Of a stretch of DNA of 64,000 nucleotides, positions 50,366 to 61,677 are shown piece by piece. The DNA lies in assembly GCF_026162625.1 (NCBI RefSeq), contig NZ_JAOTBD010000017.1:1-64000 (forward strand), given 5' to 3'. The notes under the pieces are model-generated. The model was not told the DNA's origin and did no database searches. It worked only from the letters and a program-made list of their open reading frames with translations. Both the position numbers and the translations under genes were made by a program. This DNA comes from Paracoccus beibuensis (GTDB lineage Bacteria > Pseudomonadota > Alphaproteobacteria > Rhodobacterales > Rhodobacteraceae). How positions within the stretch are numbered: position 1 is the stretch's first letter; the number at the start of each line of letters is the position of its first letter.

Positions 50366-51334
50366 ATGTCGGTGCCCCATATCCCCGTCCTGCTGCGGCC
50401 GCTGCTGCGCGCTGTGGCGCCCGTCGGCGGCACCTGGGTCGACGGCACATTCGGGGCCGGCGGCTATGCCCGCGGCCTGCTGGAGGCCGGGGCGGACCGA
50501 GTCATCGGCATCGACCGCGACCCGTCGGTCTTCCGCATGGCCGAAACCTGGCGCGCCCAATATGGCGACCGCCTGCACCTGGTCGAGGGCACGTTTTCGG
50601 ACCTGGACCGCCTGGCCGGGCAACCTGTCGACGGGGTGGTGCTAGACCTGGGCGTCAGCTCGATGCAGCTGGACCAGGCGGATCGCGGCTTTTCCTTCCT
50701 GCGCGACGGGCCGCTGGACATGCGGATGGGGGGCGACATCCCCTCGGCCGCCGACCTGCTGAACACCGCGGATGAAGCCGCCATCGCCGATGTGCTTTAC
50801 CATTATGGCGAAGAACGCGCCTCTCGTCGCATCGCGAAGGCCATCGTCGCGGCGCGACCGCTGACCCGCACGGCCGAGCTGGCCGAGATCGTTGCCGGCT
50901 GCCTGCCGCGCCCCAAGCCGGGCCAGAGCCATCCCGCCACCCGCAGCTTCCAGGCGATCCGCATCTGGGTCAACGACGAGTTCGGTCAGCTTGTCGCGGG
51001 GCTCTCTGCCGCCGAACGGGCGCTGAAGCCCGGCGGCCAGCTGGCGGTCGTCAGCTTCCACTCGCTCGAGGACCGGATCGTCAAGCGCTTCATGCAGGCC
51101 CGGTCGGATGCCGGCGGCGGCGGCAACCGCTACGCCCCCGTGCAGGAGGCGGTGCAGCCGGCCTTCCGCCAGCCCCATCGGCGCGGCATCGGCCCCGATC
51201 CCGAAGAGCTGCAGGACAATCCGCGCGCCCGGTCGGCGCTGCTGCGCGTCGCGATCCGGACTGACGCTCCGGCGGGGCAGGTCGACGCAAGGTCGCTGGC
51301 CATGCCCAGCCTTCCGGCCAAGGGGGTGTCCTGA
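50366..51334 (+). CDS. rsmH: 16S rRNA (cytosine(1402)-N4)-methyltransferase RsmH
   Basis: 322 residues. [29 protein letters not shown] is the SAM site; [23 protein letters not shown] and DMRMGG the family core. [18 protein letters not shown] and [16 protein letters not shown] are C-terminal RsmH signatures. It methylates C1402 in the P-site. The stop shares a base with the ftsL start (TGATG). Confidence 0.97.
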   Translation: MSVPHIPVLLRPLLRAVAPVGGTWVDGTFGAGGYARGLLEAGADRVIGIDRDPSVFRMAETWRAQYGDRLHLVEGTFSDLDRLAGQPVDGVVLDLGVSSMQLDQADRGFSFLRDGPLDMRMGGDIPSAADLLNTADEAAIADVLYHYGEERASRRIAKAIVAARPLTRTAELAEIVAGCLPRPKPGQSHPATRSFQAIRIWVNDEFGQLVAGLSAAERALKPGGQLAVVSFHSLEDRIVKRFMQARSDAGGGGNRYAPVQEAVQPAFRQPHRRGIGPDPEELQDNPRARSALLRVAIRTDAPAGQVDARSLAMPSLPAKGVS

Positions 51335-51684
51335 TGCGGTCACTGACCTATCTGGCCTGCGTTCTGGTGGTGATGGGCCTGGCCTTCTGGGCCTATCGCG
51401 AAAACTACGCCACGCAGGCGGCCATCGGCCAGATGGCACAGGTCCGGCGCGAGATCGCCGAGCTGCGCGAAGAGCTGGGCGTCCTGCGGGCCGAATGGGC
51501 CTATCTCAACCGCCCCGAGCGCCTGCGCCAGCTGGTCGACCTGAACTTCGACCGGCTGCAGCTGGTGCCGGTCGCGCCGGACCAGTTCATCGACCTGGAC
51601 CAGGTCGACTATCCCAAGCCGCCCGAACCCGAACCCATCGTCGACCTCTCAACCTTGCCTGACAACACGGAGCCTCAGCCATGA
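51334..51684 (+). CDS. ftsL: Cell division protein FtsL
   Basis: 116 residues: one N-terminal membrane helix (LTYLACVLVVMGLAFWAYREN) and a periplasmic coiled coil (AQVRREIAELREELGVLRAEWAYLNRPERL), with RPERLRQLVDLNFDRLQLVPV as the conserved alphaproteobacterial end. It links FtsB/FtsQ to FtsI in the divisome. Overlaps ftsI by four bases (ATGA). Confidence 0.92.
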   Translation: MRSLTYLACVLVVMGLAFWAYRENYATQAAIGQMAQVRREIAELREELGVLRAEWAYLNRPERLRQLVDLNFDRLQLVPVAPDQFIDLDQVDYPKPPEPEPIVDLSTLPDNTEPQP

Positions 51685-53510
51685 TCCGCACGCCCTTGCG
51701 CCCACTGGCCCGCATTCTTCGTGCGCGCGAACGAGGCGAGAACCCCGACGACATCGAGGCCGAGAACCGCCGCCGCCGCCACGAGGAGATCCAGGACCGC
51801 GCCCGCCGCCGGGCCGAGGGGCGCCTGATCGTGATGGCCGGCTGCTTCATCCTGGCCTTCGGGACAGTGGGCGTCCGGATGGGGGCGCTGGCGTCGAGCG
51901 AGCCGGCCGAGCCACGCACGCAGGTCCTGTCGGCCCAGATCATGTCGCAGCGCGCCGACATCACCGACCGGCAGGGCCGGGTGCTGGCGACGAACCTGCT
52001 GACCCATTCCGTCTATGCCCATCCGCACCAGATGGTCGACCCGATGGCGGCCGCGCAGGGCCTGGCGCAGATATTCCCGGACCTGGACGAGGAGCGGCTG
52101 ACGAAGGACTTCACCGGCAGCCGCAAGTTCATGTGGATCAAGCGCAAGATCAGCCCCGAACAGATGCAGGCCGTCCATGACCTGGGCGAGCCGGGACTGC
52201 TGTTTGGCCCGCGGGAGATGCGGATCTATCCCAACGGCGACATCGCCAGCCACATCCTGGGCGGGTCGGGCTTCGGCAACGAGGGCGTGAGCAGCGCCGA
52301 GGTGATCGGCGTGGCGGGCGTGGAAAAGGCTTTCGACGCCTGGTTGCGCGATCCGGCCAACGAAGGCGCGCCGCTGTCGCTGTCGATCGACCTGACGCTG
52401 CAGCACGCGATGGAGGATGTCCTGGCCTCGGGCATGCTCGTCATGAACGCGAAGGGTGCGACGGGCATCCTGATGGAGGTCGAGACGGGCGAGGTGCTGG
52501 CGATGGCCAGCCTTCCGGACTTCGATCCCAACGACCGCCCCCGCCCCCTGCTGACGGGCGAGCCGTCGGACAGCCCGCTTTTCAACCGCGCGGTCCAGGG
52601 CCAGTACGAACTGGGATCGACCTTCAAGATCTTCCCGGTCGCGCAGGCGCTGGACCTGGGGCTGATCAACCCCTCCAGCGGCATCAACGCGCAGGCGCCG
52701 ATGCGGATCGGTCGCTTTCTGATCAACGACTTCCACCACTATGGAAACGAGCTGAGCGCGACCGACGTCATCGTGAAGTCCTCGAACGTCGGCACGGTGC
52801 GGATCGCGCAGATGATCGGGGTGGACCGGCAAAAGGACTTCCTGGAAAAACTGGGCCTGTTCGTGCCCACACCGATCGAGATGGTCGAGGGCGCGACCGG
52901 CCAGCCGCTGGTTCCGTCGCGCTGGCCCGCCGTCACCTCGGCCACGGTCAGCTTCGGCCACGGCCTCGCGGCAAGCCCGCTGCACCTTGCGGCGGCCTAT
53001 GCGACCATCGCCAACGGCGGCAGGCGCGTGACGCCGACGCTGGTCCACGGCCGCCAGCGCCCCGAGGGCGAACAGGTCCTGTCACCCCGCGCCGCGGCCA
53101 TGGCGGTCGACATGCTGCGCCAGGTGGTGACGCGGGGCACCGCGCGCCAGGCGAATGTCGAGGGCTACGAGGTTGCGGGCAAGACCGGCACCGCCGACAA
53201 GCCGCGCGCGTCGGGCGGGTACTACAAGAACAAGGTCATCGCGACCTTCGCCTCGGTCTTTCCGGCCAGCGATCCCGAATACGTGCTGATCGTCGCGCTG
53301 GACGAACCGTCCGTGGAAACCGCCGCGGGGGAGAGCCGCGCCGCCGGCTATACCGCCGTTCCCGTCGCGGCCGAGGTGATCCGCCGCGTCGCGCCGCTCC
53401 TGGGGCTGGAGCCCGCGACCGACGAAATCCTGCCGACGATAGCCGCGCGGTTCGCGCCGCGTGTTGAACCCGGCGAAGCGGCTGAGATAAAGCTCGTTGC
53501 AAATCAATGA
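51681..53510 (+). CDS. ftsI: Peptidoglycan transpeptidase FtsI (PBP3)
   Basis: 609 residues. N-terminal membrane helix (GRLIVMAGCFILAFGTVGVRM), pedestal domain (QRADITDRQGRVLATNL), transpeptidase domain with the SxxK serine in YELGSTFKIFPVAQ, SSN in VKSSNVGTVR and the KTGT box in VAGKTGTADK. Septum-specific crosslinking. It lies in the mraZ-rsmH-ftsL-ftsI-murE order and overlaps murE by four bases. Confidence 0.97.
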   Translation: MIRTPLRPLARILRARERGENPDDIEAENRRRRHEEIQDRARRRAEGRLIVMAGCFILAFGTVGVRMGALASSEPAEPRTQVLSAQIMSQRADITDRQGRVLATNLLTHSVYAHPHQMVDPMAAAQGLAQIFPDLDEERLTKDFTGSRKFMWIKRKISPEQMQAVHDLGEPGLLFGPREMRIYPNGDIASHILGGSGFGNEGVSSAEVIGVAGVEKAFDAWLRDPANEGAPLSLSIDLTLQHAMEDVLASGMLVMNAKGATGILMEVETGEVLAMASLPDFDPNDRPRPLLTGEPSDSPLFNRAVQGQYELGSTFKIFPVAQALDLGLINPSSGINAQAPMRIGRFLINDFHHYGNELSATDVIVKSSNVGTVRIAQMIGVDRQKDFLEKLGLFVPTPIEMVEGATGQPLVPSRWPAVTSATVSFGHGLAASPLHLAAAYATIANGGRRVTPTLVHGRQRPEGEQVLSPRAAAMAVDMLRQVVTRGTARQANVEGYEVAGKTGTADKPRASGGYYKNKVIATFASVFPASDPEYVLIVALDEPSVETAAGESRAAGYTAVPVAAEVIRRVAPLLGLEPATDEILPTIAARFAPRVEPGEAAEIKLVANQ

Positions 53511-55006
53511 CGGGTGGGACTGTGACCAAGGACGATGTGAGGCTGTCGCAGCTGGGGCTGCGGGCACGGGACGGGCGGGACCCCGCGATCACCGGGCTGT
53601 CCGTCGACAGCCGGACCGTCAAGCCGGGGCACCTGTTCGCGGCGCTGCCCGGTTCGGCGGTCCACGGCGGAGAGTTCATCCAGTACGCGCTGCGCATGCA
53701 GGCCGCAGCCATCCTGACCGACCGGGAGGGGGCCGAGATCGCCGCCGACGAACTGGGGGGATGGGATGGCGCGCTTGTCGTGGTCGAGGACCCGCGCGCG
53801 GCGCTGGCCGGCGCGGCCGCGCTGTGGTTCCGCGATCAGCCCGACCATGTCGTGGCCGTCACCGGAACCAGCGGCAAGACCAGCGTCGCCAGCTTTACCC
53901 GCCAGATCTGGCAGGCGCTTGGTCACAAGACGATAAGTCTGGGCACGATGGGAGTCGAGGGCGATCACCACGCGAAGCTTGCCCATACCACGCCCGATCC
54001 GCTGACGCTGCACTCGGTCCTGGCCGATGCGGTGGCCGCGGGCGTCACCCATGCCGCCATGGAGGCCTCGAGCCACGGCCTCGACCAGCGGCGCCTGGAT
54101 GGTGTTCGGGTCGAGGCGGGGGCCTTCACAAATTTCAGCCAGGACCACCTGGACTACCACGCGGGCTTCGACGAATACTTTGCCGCCAAGGCGCTGCTCT
54201 TCAACCGCGTGTTGGAGGACGGCGCGGCGGCCGTCATCAACATCGACAGCCAGCGTGGGCGCCGCATGGCCGACGTCGCCACGGACCGCGGGCTGGCGCT
54301 GACGACGGTCGGCACGGACGGCGCGGCGATGCTGCGCATCCTGGGGCAGCGCTACGACGCGACGGGCCAGGACCTGCGCTTTTCGCTGATGGGCCAGGCG
54401 CACATGGCGCGGCTGCCGCTGATCGGCGGCTTCCAGGCGGAAAACGTGCTGGCGGCGGTGGGTCTGTGCCTGGCGACGGGCGATGCGGCGGACGACATCC
54501 TGCGCGTGCTGCCCGGCCTGACCACGGTGCGTGGGCGCATGCAGCTGGCTGCGCAGCGCGAGAACGGAGCCGCGGTCTTCGTCGACTATGCCCACAAGCC
54601 CGGTGCGGTCATCGCGGCGCTGCAGTCGCTGCGTCCGCACGTGATGGGCCGGATCGTCTGCATCATCGGCGCGGGCGGCGACCGTGACCGAGGCAAGCGC
54701 CCGCTGATGGGGCAGGCCGCGCGCGAACATGCCGACGTGGTGATCGTCACCGACGACAACCCCCGGACCGAGGACCCGGCCCTGATCCGCGCCGCCGTCA
54801 TGGAAGGTGCCGGACCCGAGGCCACCGAGGTTCCCGACCGGGCCGAAGCAATCCTGCGCGGCGTCGATGCGCTGCAGCCGGGCGACGCGTTGCTGATCTG
54901 CGGCAAGGGCCACGAGACAGGCCAGATCGTCGGCCACGACGTCTATCCCTTCGACGATGCCGAGCAGGCCTCGGTCGCGGTTGCGGCACTGGACGGGCGG
55001 ATATGA
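53507..55006 (+). CDS. murE: UDP-MurNAc-tripeptide synthetase MurE (diaminopimelate-adding)
   Basis: 499 residues; adds meso-diaminopimelate to UDP-MurNAc-Ala-Glu. N-terminal domain GLSVDSRTVKPGHLFAALPG, ATP loop VVAVTGTSGKTSVASFTRQ, central HTTPDPLTLH and AAMEASSHGLDQRRL. The DAP-specificity motif is DNPRTED (TDDNPRTEDPALI). Starts at ATG 53507 overlapping ftsI; an in-frame GTG at 53522 is the alternative. Overlaps murF (ATGA). Confidence 0.97.
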   Translation: MTGGTVTKDDVRLSQLGLRARDGRDPAITGLSVDSRTVKPGHLFAALPGSAVHGGEFIQYALRMQAAAILTDREGAEIAADELGGWDGALVVVEDPRAALAGAAALWFRDQPDHVVAVTGTSGKTSVASFTRQIWQALGHKTISLGTMGVEGDHHAKLAHTTPDPLTLHSVLADAVAAGVTHAAMEASSHGLDQRRLDGVRVEAGAFTNFSQDHLDYHAGFDEYFAAKALLFNRVLEDGAAAVINIDSQRGRRMADVATDRGLALTTVGTDGAAMLRILGQRYDATGQDLRFSLMGQAHMARLPLIGGFQAENVLAAVGLCLATGDAADDILRVLPGLTTVRGRMQLAAQRENGAAVFVDYAHKPGAVIAALQSLRPHVMGRIVCIIGAGGDRDRGKRPLMGQAAREHADVVIVTDDNPRTEDPALIRAAVMEGAGPEATEVPDRAEAILRGVDALQPGDALLICGKGHETGQIVGHDVYPFDDAEQASVAVAALDGRI

Positions 55007-56373
55007 CCCTCTGGACGGCAGCGGAGGCCGCCGCAGCGACGGGCGGCCGGGCGCAGGGCGACTGGCAGGCCCACGGCGTGTCCATCGACACGCGGACCAT
55101 CCAGCCGGGCGACTTGTTCGTGGCGCTGGCCGCGGCGCGGGACGGTCACGACTTCGTTGCGCAGGCGCTCGAGAAGGGCGCAGCAGCCGCAATGGTCAGC
55201 CGCATCCCGGAGGGTGTGGCGTCTGATGCGCCGCTGCTGATCGTGCCCGACGTTCTGCGCGCGCTGGAGGATCTGGGCCGCGCCGGGCGCGCCCGGACGC
55301 AGGCGCGCGTGATTGCGATCACCGGGTCGGTCGGCAAGACCTCGACCAAGGACATGGCGCGCACGGCGCTGGCCGGGCAGGGCAACATCCACGCGGCCGA
55401 GGCCAGCTACAACAACCACTGGGGCGTGCCGCTGACCCTGGCGCGCATGCCCGCCGACACCGACTTCGCGATCATCGAGATCGGGATGAACCACCCCGGA
55501 GAGATCGCGCCCCTCTCGCGCCTGACGCGTCCGCATGTGGCGATGATCACCACCGTGGCCGCCGCGCATCTCGAGGCGTTCGGCGCGCTGGAGGGGATCG
55601 CCCACGAGAAGGGCGCCATTTTCGAAGGGCTGCAGCCGGTCGGCCATGCCATCATCCCCGAGGACCTGCCCGTCACGCAGATCCTGCGCGATTGCGCTGA
55701 CCGGGCAGGGGCGGTGGTCATCGGCTTCGGCGAGCACGGGATGGCCCGGCCGCTGCGAACGGATGTCGCCGATGACGTGCTGGCCTGCCGGGCCAGGATC
55801 ACCGGCGATAGCGTCGGCTTCACGTTGGCCACGACCGGGCGCCACTTCGCCATGAACGCAGTGGGGGTGCTTGCGGCCCTGGCGGCCGCGGGTGCGGACC
55901 TTGCGCAGGCGGCGGCGGCGCTGTCGGCCTGGCAGCCCCCGGCGGGCCGCGGCGCGGTCGAGGATCTGGCCGGCATCCGGCTGATCGACGACGCCTACAA
56001 CGCGAACCCGACGTCGCTGGCGGCGGGACTGGCGACGCTGGTCGGGCTGGAGGGCCAACGCCACGTCGCAATCCTGGGCGACATGCTGGAGCTTGGCCCC
56101 GACGAGGACCGGATGCACCGCGACATCGCCGATGATCCGGCGATGGCCAAGGTAGACCTCGTGCATGCGGCAGGCCCGCGCATGAGGCATCTCTACGACG
56201 CACTGCCCCCAGCGCGTCGGGGCCTCTGGGCCGAGCAGGCGGCCGATCTTGCAGGGCAGGTGCAGCAGCTTGTCGCCCCGGGCGACGTCGTGCTGGTGAA
56301 AGGATCGAAATCCTCGCGGATTTCCCTGGTGGTTCAGGCGCTGCGCGCCGGTGCCGCCCAAGAAAAAGGATAA
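55003..56373 (+). CDS. murF: UDP-MurNAc-tripeptide D-alanyl-D-alanine ligase MurF
   Basis: 456 residues; adds D-Ala-D-Ala. [28 protein letters not shown] at the N-terminus, ATP loop [59 protein letters not shown] (MurF signature), and [15 protein letters not shown]. The C-terminal domain ends [20 protein letters not shown]. Encoded between murE and mraY. Confidence 0.97.
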   Translation: MTLWTAAEAAAATGGRAQGDWQAHGVSIDTRTIQPGDLFVALAAARDGHDFVAQALEKGAAAAMVSRIPEGVASDAPLLIVPDVLRALEDLGRAGRARTQARVIAITGSVGKTSTKDMARTALAGQGNIHAAEASYNNHWGVPLTLARMPADTDFAIIEIGMNHPGEIAPLSRLTRPHVAMITTVAAAHLEAFGALEGIAHEKGAIFEGLQPVGHAIIPEDLPVTQILRDCADRAGAVVIGFGEHGMARPLRTDVADDVLACRARITGDSVGFTLATTGRHFAMNAVGVLAALAAAGADLAQAAAALSAWQPPAGRGAVEDLAGIRLIDDAYNANPTSLAAGLATLVGLEGQRHVAILGDMLELGPDEDRMHRDIADDPAMAKVDLVHAAGPRMRHLYDALPPARRGLWAEQAADLAGQVQQLVAPGDVVLVKGSKSSRISLVVQALRAGAAQEKG

Positions 56374-56377
56374 TGCC

Positions 56378-57460
<1,083 letters not shown>

Positions 57461-57534
57461 CGCCTGCCCTGCTTGCGGAATATCCTTGGGGGCGGAAGCG
57501 GGCAGCCCCCGGTCGGTGACGAGAGGAGCCATGA

Positions 57535-58944
57535 ATGATCCCTGTCCAGGGCGTTGAAGATCAAACCGTCGCGGTCCTGGGCCTCGGCCGGTCGGGCAAG
57601 GCCACGGCGGCCGCCCTCGCCGCCGGCGGGGCACGGGTCGTGGCCTGGGACGACGGCGTCGACACGCGCGAGGCGGCCGGGGCGGACGGGCTGCAGATCC
57701 TCGACCTGACGCGCGACGCGGCCTGGCAGGGCGTCAGCCTGCTGGTCGTCAGCCCGGGCATCCCGCATCTTTATCCCCGCCCGCATCCCATCATCGCCAA
57801 GGCCTACGAACTGGGCATCCCGGTCGACAACGACGTCGGCCTCTTCTTCCGCAGCTACGCCACCGACGACTGGCAGGGCTTCGACCGCCCGCCGCGGGTC
57901 ATCGCCGTCACCGGGTCGAACGGCAAGTCGACCACGACCGCCCTGATCCACCACGTGCTGACGGTCTGTGACCGGCCCACGCAGATGGGCGGCAACATCG
58001 GCACTGGCGTCCTGTCGCTGGACCCCGGCATCGATGGCGAGGTCGTGGTGCTGGAGCTGTCCAGCTATCAAACCGACCTGGCGCGGGCGCTGACGCCCGA
58101 TGTCGCGGTCTTCACCAACCTGTCCCCCGACCACTTGGACCGCCACGCGGGGCATGGCGGGTATTTTGCCGCAAAGCGCCGGCTGTTCGCTGAAGGCGGG
58201 CCCGACCGCGCCGTGATCGGGGTCGATGAGGTCGAGGGCCTGTTTCTGGCAGGGCAACTGGCGGTGGGACCGTCGGACGACCGCGTGATCCGGGTCTCTG
58301 CCGGTCAGAAGCTGGATCGCGCGGCCTGGTCGGTCTTCGCCCGCAAGGGATTTCTGTCCGAATACCGCAAGGGCCGGCAGGCCGCATCCATCGACCTGCG
58401 AGAGATGCTGGGCCTGCCGGGCGCCCATAACCACCAGAACGCCTGCGCGGCCTATGCCGCCTGTCGCGCGATCGGCCTCGCGCCGCGCCAGATCGAGGCT
58501 GCGTTCCACAGCTTTGCCGGCCTGCCGCATCGCAGCCAGACGGTGGCCGAGATCGGGGGCGTGCGCTACGTCAACGACTCGAAGGCGACGAACGTGGATG
58601 CGGCGGCGAAGGCCTTGCAAGCCTTCGACCGCATCCGCTGGATCGCCGGCGGGCTGGGCAAGGATGGCGGCATCGCGGCCTTGGCGCCCTATCTGGACCA
58701 TGTCTCCAAGGCGTATCTGATCGGCCATTCGGCACGCGACTTCGCGCTCGAGATCGGGCAGACCCCGCACGAGATCGCCGAGACGATGGAGGATGCGGTC
58801 GCGCATGCCCATGCCGAGGCCGAACCGGGCGACACCGTGCTGCTGGCTCCTGCCGCGGCAAGCTTCGACCAGTATCCGAACTTCGAGAAGCGCGGCGAAC
58901 ACTTCGTTCAGCTGGTTCAGGCATTGGCCGCCAAGTCCCGCTGA
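57535..58944 (+). CDS. murD: UDP-MurNAc-alanine-D-glutamate ligase MurD
   Basis: 469 residues. N-terminal Rossmann domain [24 protein letters not shown] loop [33 protein letters not shown] and [33 protein letters not shown]. The C-terminal [37 protein letters not shown] is also diagnostic. It starts at ATG 57535 with GAGAGGAG upstream, 74 bp after mraY. It is the last dcw gene in the window: ftsW, murG and murC, which normally follow in this group, are absent. Confidence 0.97.
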   Translation: MIPVQGVEDQTVAVLGLGRSGKATAAALAAGGARVVAWDDGVDTREAAGADGLQILDLTRDAAWQGVSLLVVSPGIPHLYPRPHPIIAKAYELGIPVDNDVGLFFRSYATDDWQGFDRPPRVIAVTGSNGKSTTTALIHHVLTVCDRPTQMGGNIGTGVLSLDPGIDGEVVVLELSSYQTDLARALTPDVAVFTNLSPDHLDRHAGHGGYFAAKRRLFAEGGPDRAVIGVDEVEGLFLAGQLAVGPSDDRVIRVSAGQKLDRAAWSVFARKGFLSEYRKGRQAASIDLREMLGLPGAHNHQNACAAYAACRAIGLAPRQIEAAFHSFAGLPHRSQTVAEIGGVRYVNDSKATNVDAAAKALQAFDRIRWIAGGLGKDGGIAALAPYLDHVSKAYLIGHSARDFALEIGQTPHEIAETMEDAVAHAHAEAEPGDTVLLAPAAASFDQYPNFEKRGEHFVQLVQALAAKSR

Positions 58945-59384
58945 TCCGCGCCCTCTGGAGGATCCCGAATCGGGCCAAGCGCCCGGTGCCTGGGGTGCCG
59001 TGCCACCCGAGGCGACGCATCACTGGTCCGGCAGCAACGGGCGATCCAGCACAACAAGAACGTGCTGGATGGTGCGGTCGATGATATCAAGGCGGATCTC
59101 TCAGGTGGGAGCTCGATGCGCAGCCTTGGCTTTCCGCAGAGAAGGCGCGGCACGATGTTACTTCTGACAGGCGGCACAGGTACGTTGCAGTCTGCTGGTC
59201 GTTCAGGCAACCCACAGACGTTTCCGTCTCCTTTTGTTCCGACATAACGATGGCTTGCGGCAATATTGCCGCAGATGCGGAACCACGACAAACCCGCTGC
59301 ACGCCGACGTTGCAAAGCGGCAAGCTGGCGATATGTTGCCGGGGTTTGGGCTAACTTTCATCAAATTCCATGGAGTTCGTCACT
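58945..59384. other. Gene-free junction between murD and the RTX-type gene
   Basis: 440 bp without a credible gene. No beginning of ftsW is detectable. The GC content falls from about 65 percent to nearer 55 percent in the second half (about 59130-59400), unlike the dcw genes. A short frame at 59062-59247 (MLDGAVDDIKADLSGGSS) has no ribosome binding site or family. No tRNA, integrase or clear terminal repeats were found, so the cause of the break in the dcw order is not visible. Confidence 0.5.
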
Positions 59385-61554
59385 ATGGCGATCAACTCGA
59401 GTGCGACACCGGCATCGGACCGGGCGCAGACGATTGCGGGAACGTCCAGCGCCGATACGCTGAGCGGGGGGGGGCGGCAACGACACGATCTCGGGCGGCG
59501 GTGGCAACGACGTACTGCTGGGCGATCAGCCGGTCCAGGGGCAGTGGGCCTATTCGATCTACAGTCGCGACTTCACCGAAGGGGCCCAGCAGGCACCCAG
59601 CATCGACATGACCGCAACGGGCAGCCAACTGTTGGATAGCGGCTATGTCAACGACTTCGACGTCGGCATCCTGGCGAACTGGGTACGCAACACGCCCGAC
59701 GCCGACCCGAACGACTTCGGCATCGTCTACCAGTCGAGCCTGAACATCTCGGCAGGCGGAACGTACCGGTTCGCCACCAGTTCCGATGATGGGTCGCGGA
59801 TCATCATCCGCGACGCCAGCGGGAGCGCGTTAAGCTTCAAGAACACCTCGCAGAACGGCGGGACCCTCGACTATCTGAACAACGACTTCCACCAGGGGAT
59901 GACGACCCGCTCGGCGACCATCACGCTGGCGCCCGGGACCTATTCGATAGAAGTCCGCTTCTGGGAAAATCAGGGGGCAAACAACCTCGGGGCCACCATC
60001 TCCGGTCCAACGCCCAATACGACACTGCGAAATCTCGCGACCGACTCCACCATCGGCGTACCTCCTTCGGCGGGGGCGGCGGGCGACGACGTGCTGGATG
60101 GCGGGGCGGGCAACGACACGCTGGATGGCGGCATCGGCGCTGACAGCCTCGTCGGAGGGATTGGCAACGACAGCCTGATCGGCGGCGACGGGAACGATAC
60201 GCTGGTGGGCGGCGATGGCAATGACAGCCTGTCGGGCGGCGAGGGCAGGGACAGCTTCGTTCTCGGCGGAACCTTCGGCACCGACACGATCACCGGTGGC
60301 GAGACGGGGTCCGATGTCGATACCATCGATGCAGGCGGGCTGACCGGCCCCGCGACCGTGACCTATGCGAACGAAAGCGGCTCTATTGCAAGTGGCGGCA
60401 ATACAGCGACGTTCTCGCAGATCGAGGTGATCGTCACCGGCAATGGTGCCGACACGATCAACGCCACCGGCAATACCGGGACCGCGACCTTCACCACCGG
60501 CGGTGGCAACGACACGATCAATGGCGGCTTGGGCGCCGAAACGATCGACGCGGGCGAGGGCGACGACCGGCTGAACGGGGGCGGCGGGGACGACAGGCTT
60601 CTGGGCGGCGCAGGTAGGGATACGCTGACGGGCGGCGCCGGCGCGGACACGATGACGGGCGGAAGCGGGTCCGACGTCTTTGTTGTCGACGGTGCCGACC
60701 TGATCACGGACTTCACCGCAGGCGATCCTGACAGCACGCGGAATGACTTCATCGACCTGACAGGCTTCTACAACGAGACGACCTTAGCGGCCTGGAACGC
60801 GGCGAACCCCACGCAGCAGTACAACACCCCTTCAGCCTGGATGAGGGCCGAGCAGGCAAGCGGCGTGCTGTCCCAGGCGGGCGGCCTGCGCATCCAGAAC
60901 AACGGCGCTGCCGTGTCGGCCGATCTTCTTGACGCCGCCTCGACCGGCGTCACCTGCTTTGCCGCGGGAACGATGATCGAGACGGGAAAAGGCCTGCAGC
61001 CCATCCAGGATCTGCGCAAGGGCGACCTGGTGATGACGGCGGACCAGGGGTTGCAGCCGCTGGCATGGGTCGGCTCTCGGCGGATCGAAGCGGCCGAGCT
61101 TGCCGCCCGGCCCAACCTGCGGCCGATCAGGATCGTGAAGGGGGCGCTGGGTCTTGGTCTGCCTTCGCGCGACCTGGTGGTGTCGCCGCAGCACCGGATG
61201 GTGGTCGGTTCGCGGATCGTCAGGCGAGTAGCGGGCGCGGACCAGGCGCTGGTCGCGGCAAAGCACCTGACGGGGATGCCCGGGATCGCGGTGGCCGACG
61301 ACCTGCCCGCGGTCGAGTATTTCCACCTGCTCTTCGACCGTCACCAGGTGATCTTTGCGGAAGGTGCGGCGACCGAGTCGCTTTATGTGGGTCCGGAGGC
61401 GCGGAAGGCCATCGCACCCGCTGCCCTGGCCGAGATCTTCGAGATCCTGCCGCAGCTGGACGTGACCGCACCGGCGCGGGTTCTTCTGAACGGAACGACG
61501 GGACGGAACCTTGTCGGCCGCCATCTGAAGAACCGGATAGAGTTGTTCGCCTGA
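59385..61554 (+). pseudogene. PA14-RTX-Hint domain protein, frameshifted at a poly-G tract (possibly phase-variable)
   Basis: Translation from ATG 59385 (MAINSSATPASDRAQTIAGT) runs [10 protein letters not shown] and then falls out of frame at nine consecutive G (59466-59474). With eight G it continues [20 protein letters not shown] into one long frame ending at 61554, about 722 residues. Domains: a short RTX start; a PA14-like module ([16 protein letters not shown] ... [16 protein letters not shown] ... [14 protein letters not shown]); Ca-binding nonapeptides ([22 protein letters not shown] and relatives) about 60090-60690; and a C-terminal Hint domain opening [28 protein letters not shown]. 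Such proteins are secreted, probably by type I secretion. The downstream part (from ATG 59608) is intact. Confidence 0.8.
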
Positions 61555-61677
61555 CGGATGGGGGCCGTCACCGAAGCTTCAGCAAAGCGTCACCGCCCTG
61601 TCTTCGAACGCGAAGACACCGGCGCAGCAAGCAGGGCCCGCAGGCCCTGCACCTGCTGACCACGAGGACGTCCGAAG

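Noticed and set aside
58945..59247. Start of ftsW or a short gene MLDGAVDDIKADLSGG after murD
   Set aside because: No FtsW N-terminal features in any frame; the short frame lacks a ribosome binding site and family match.
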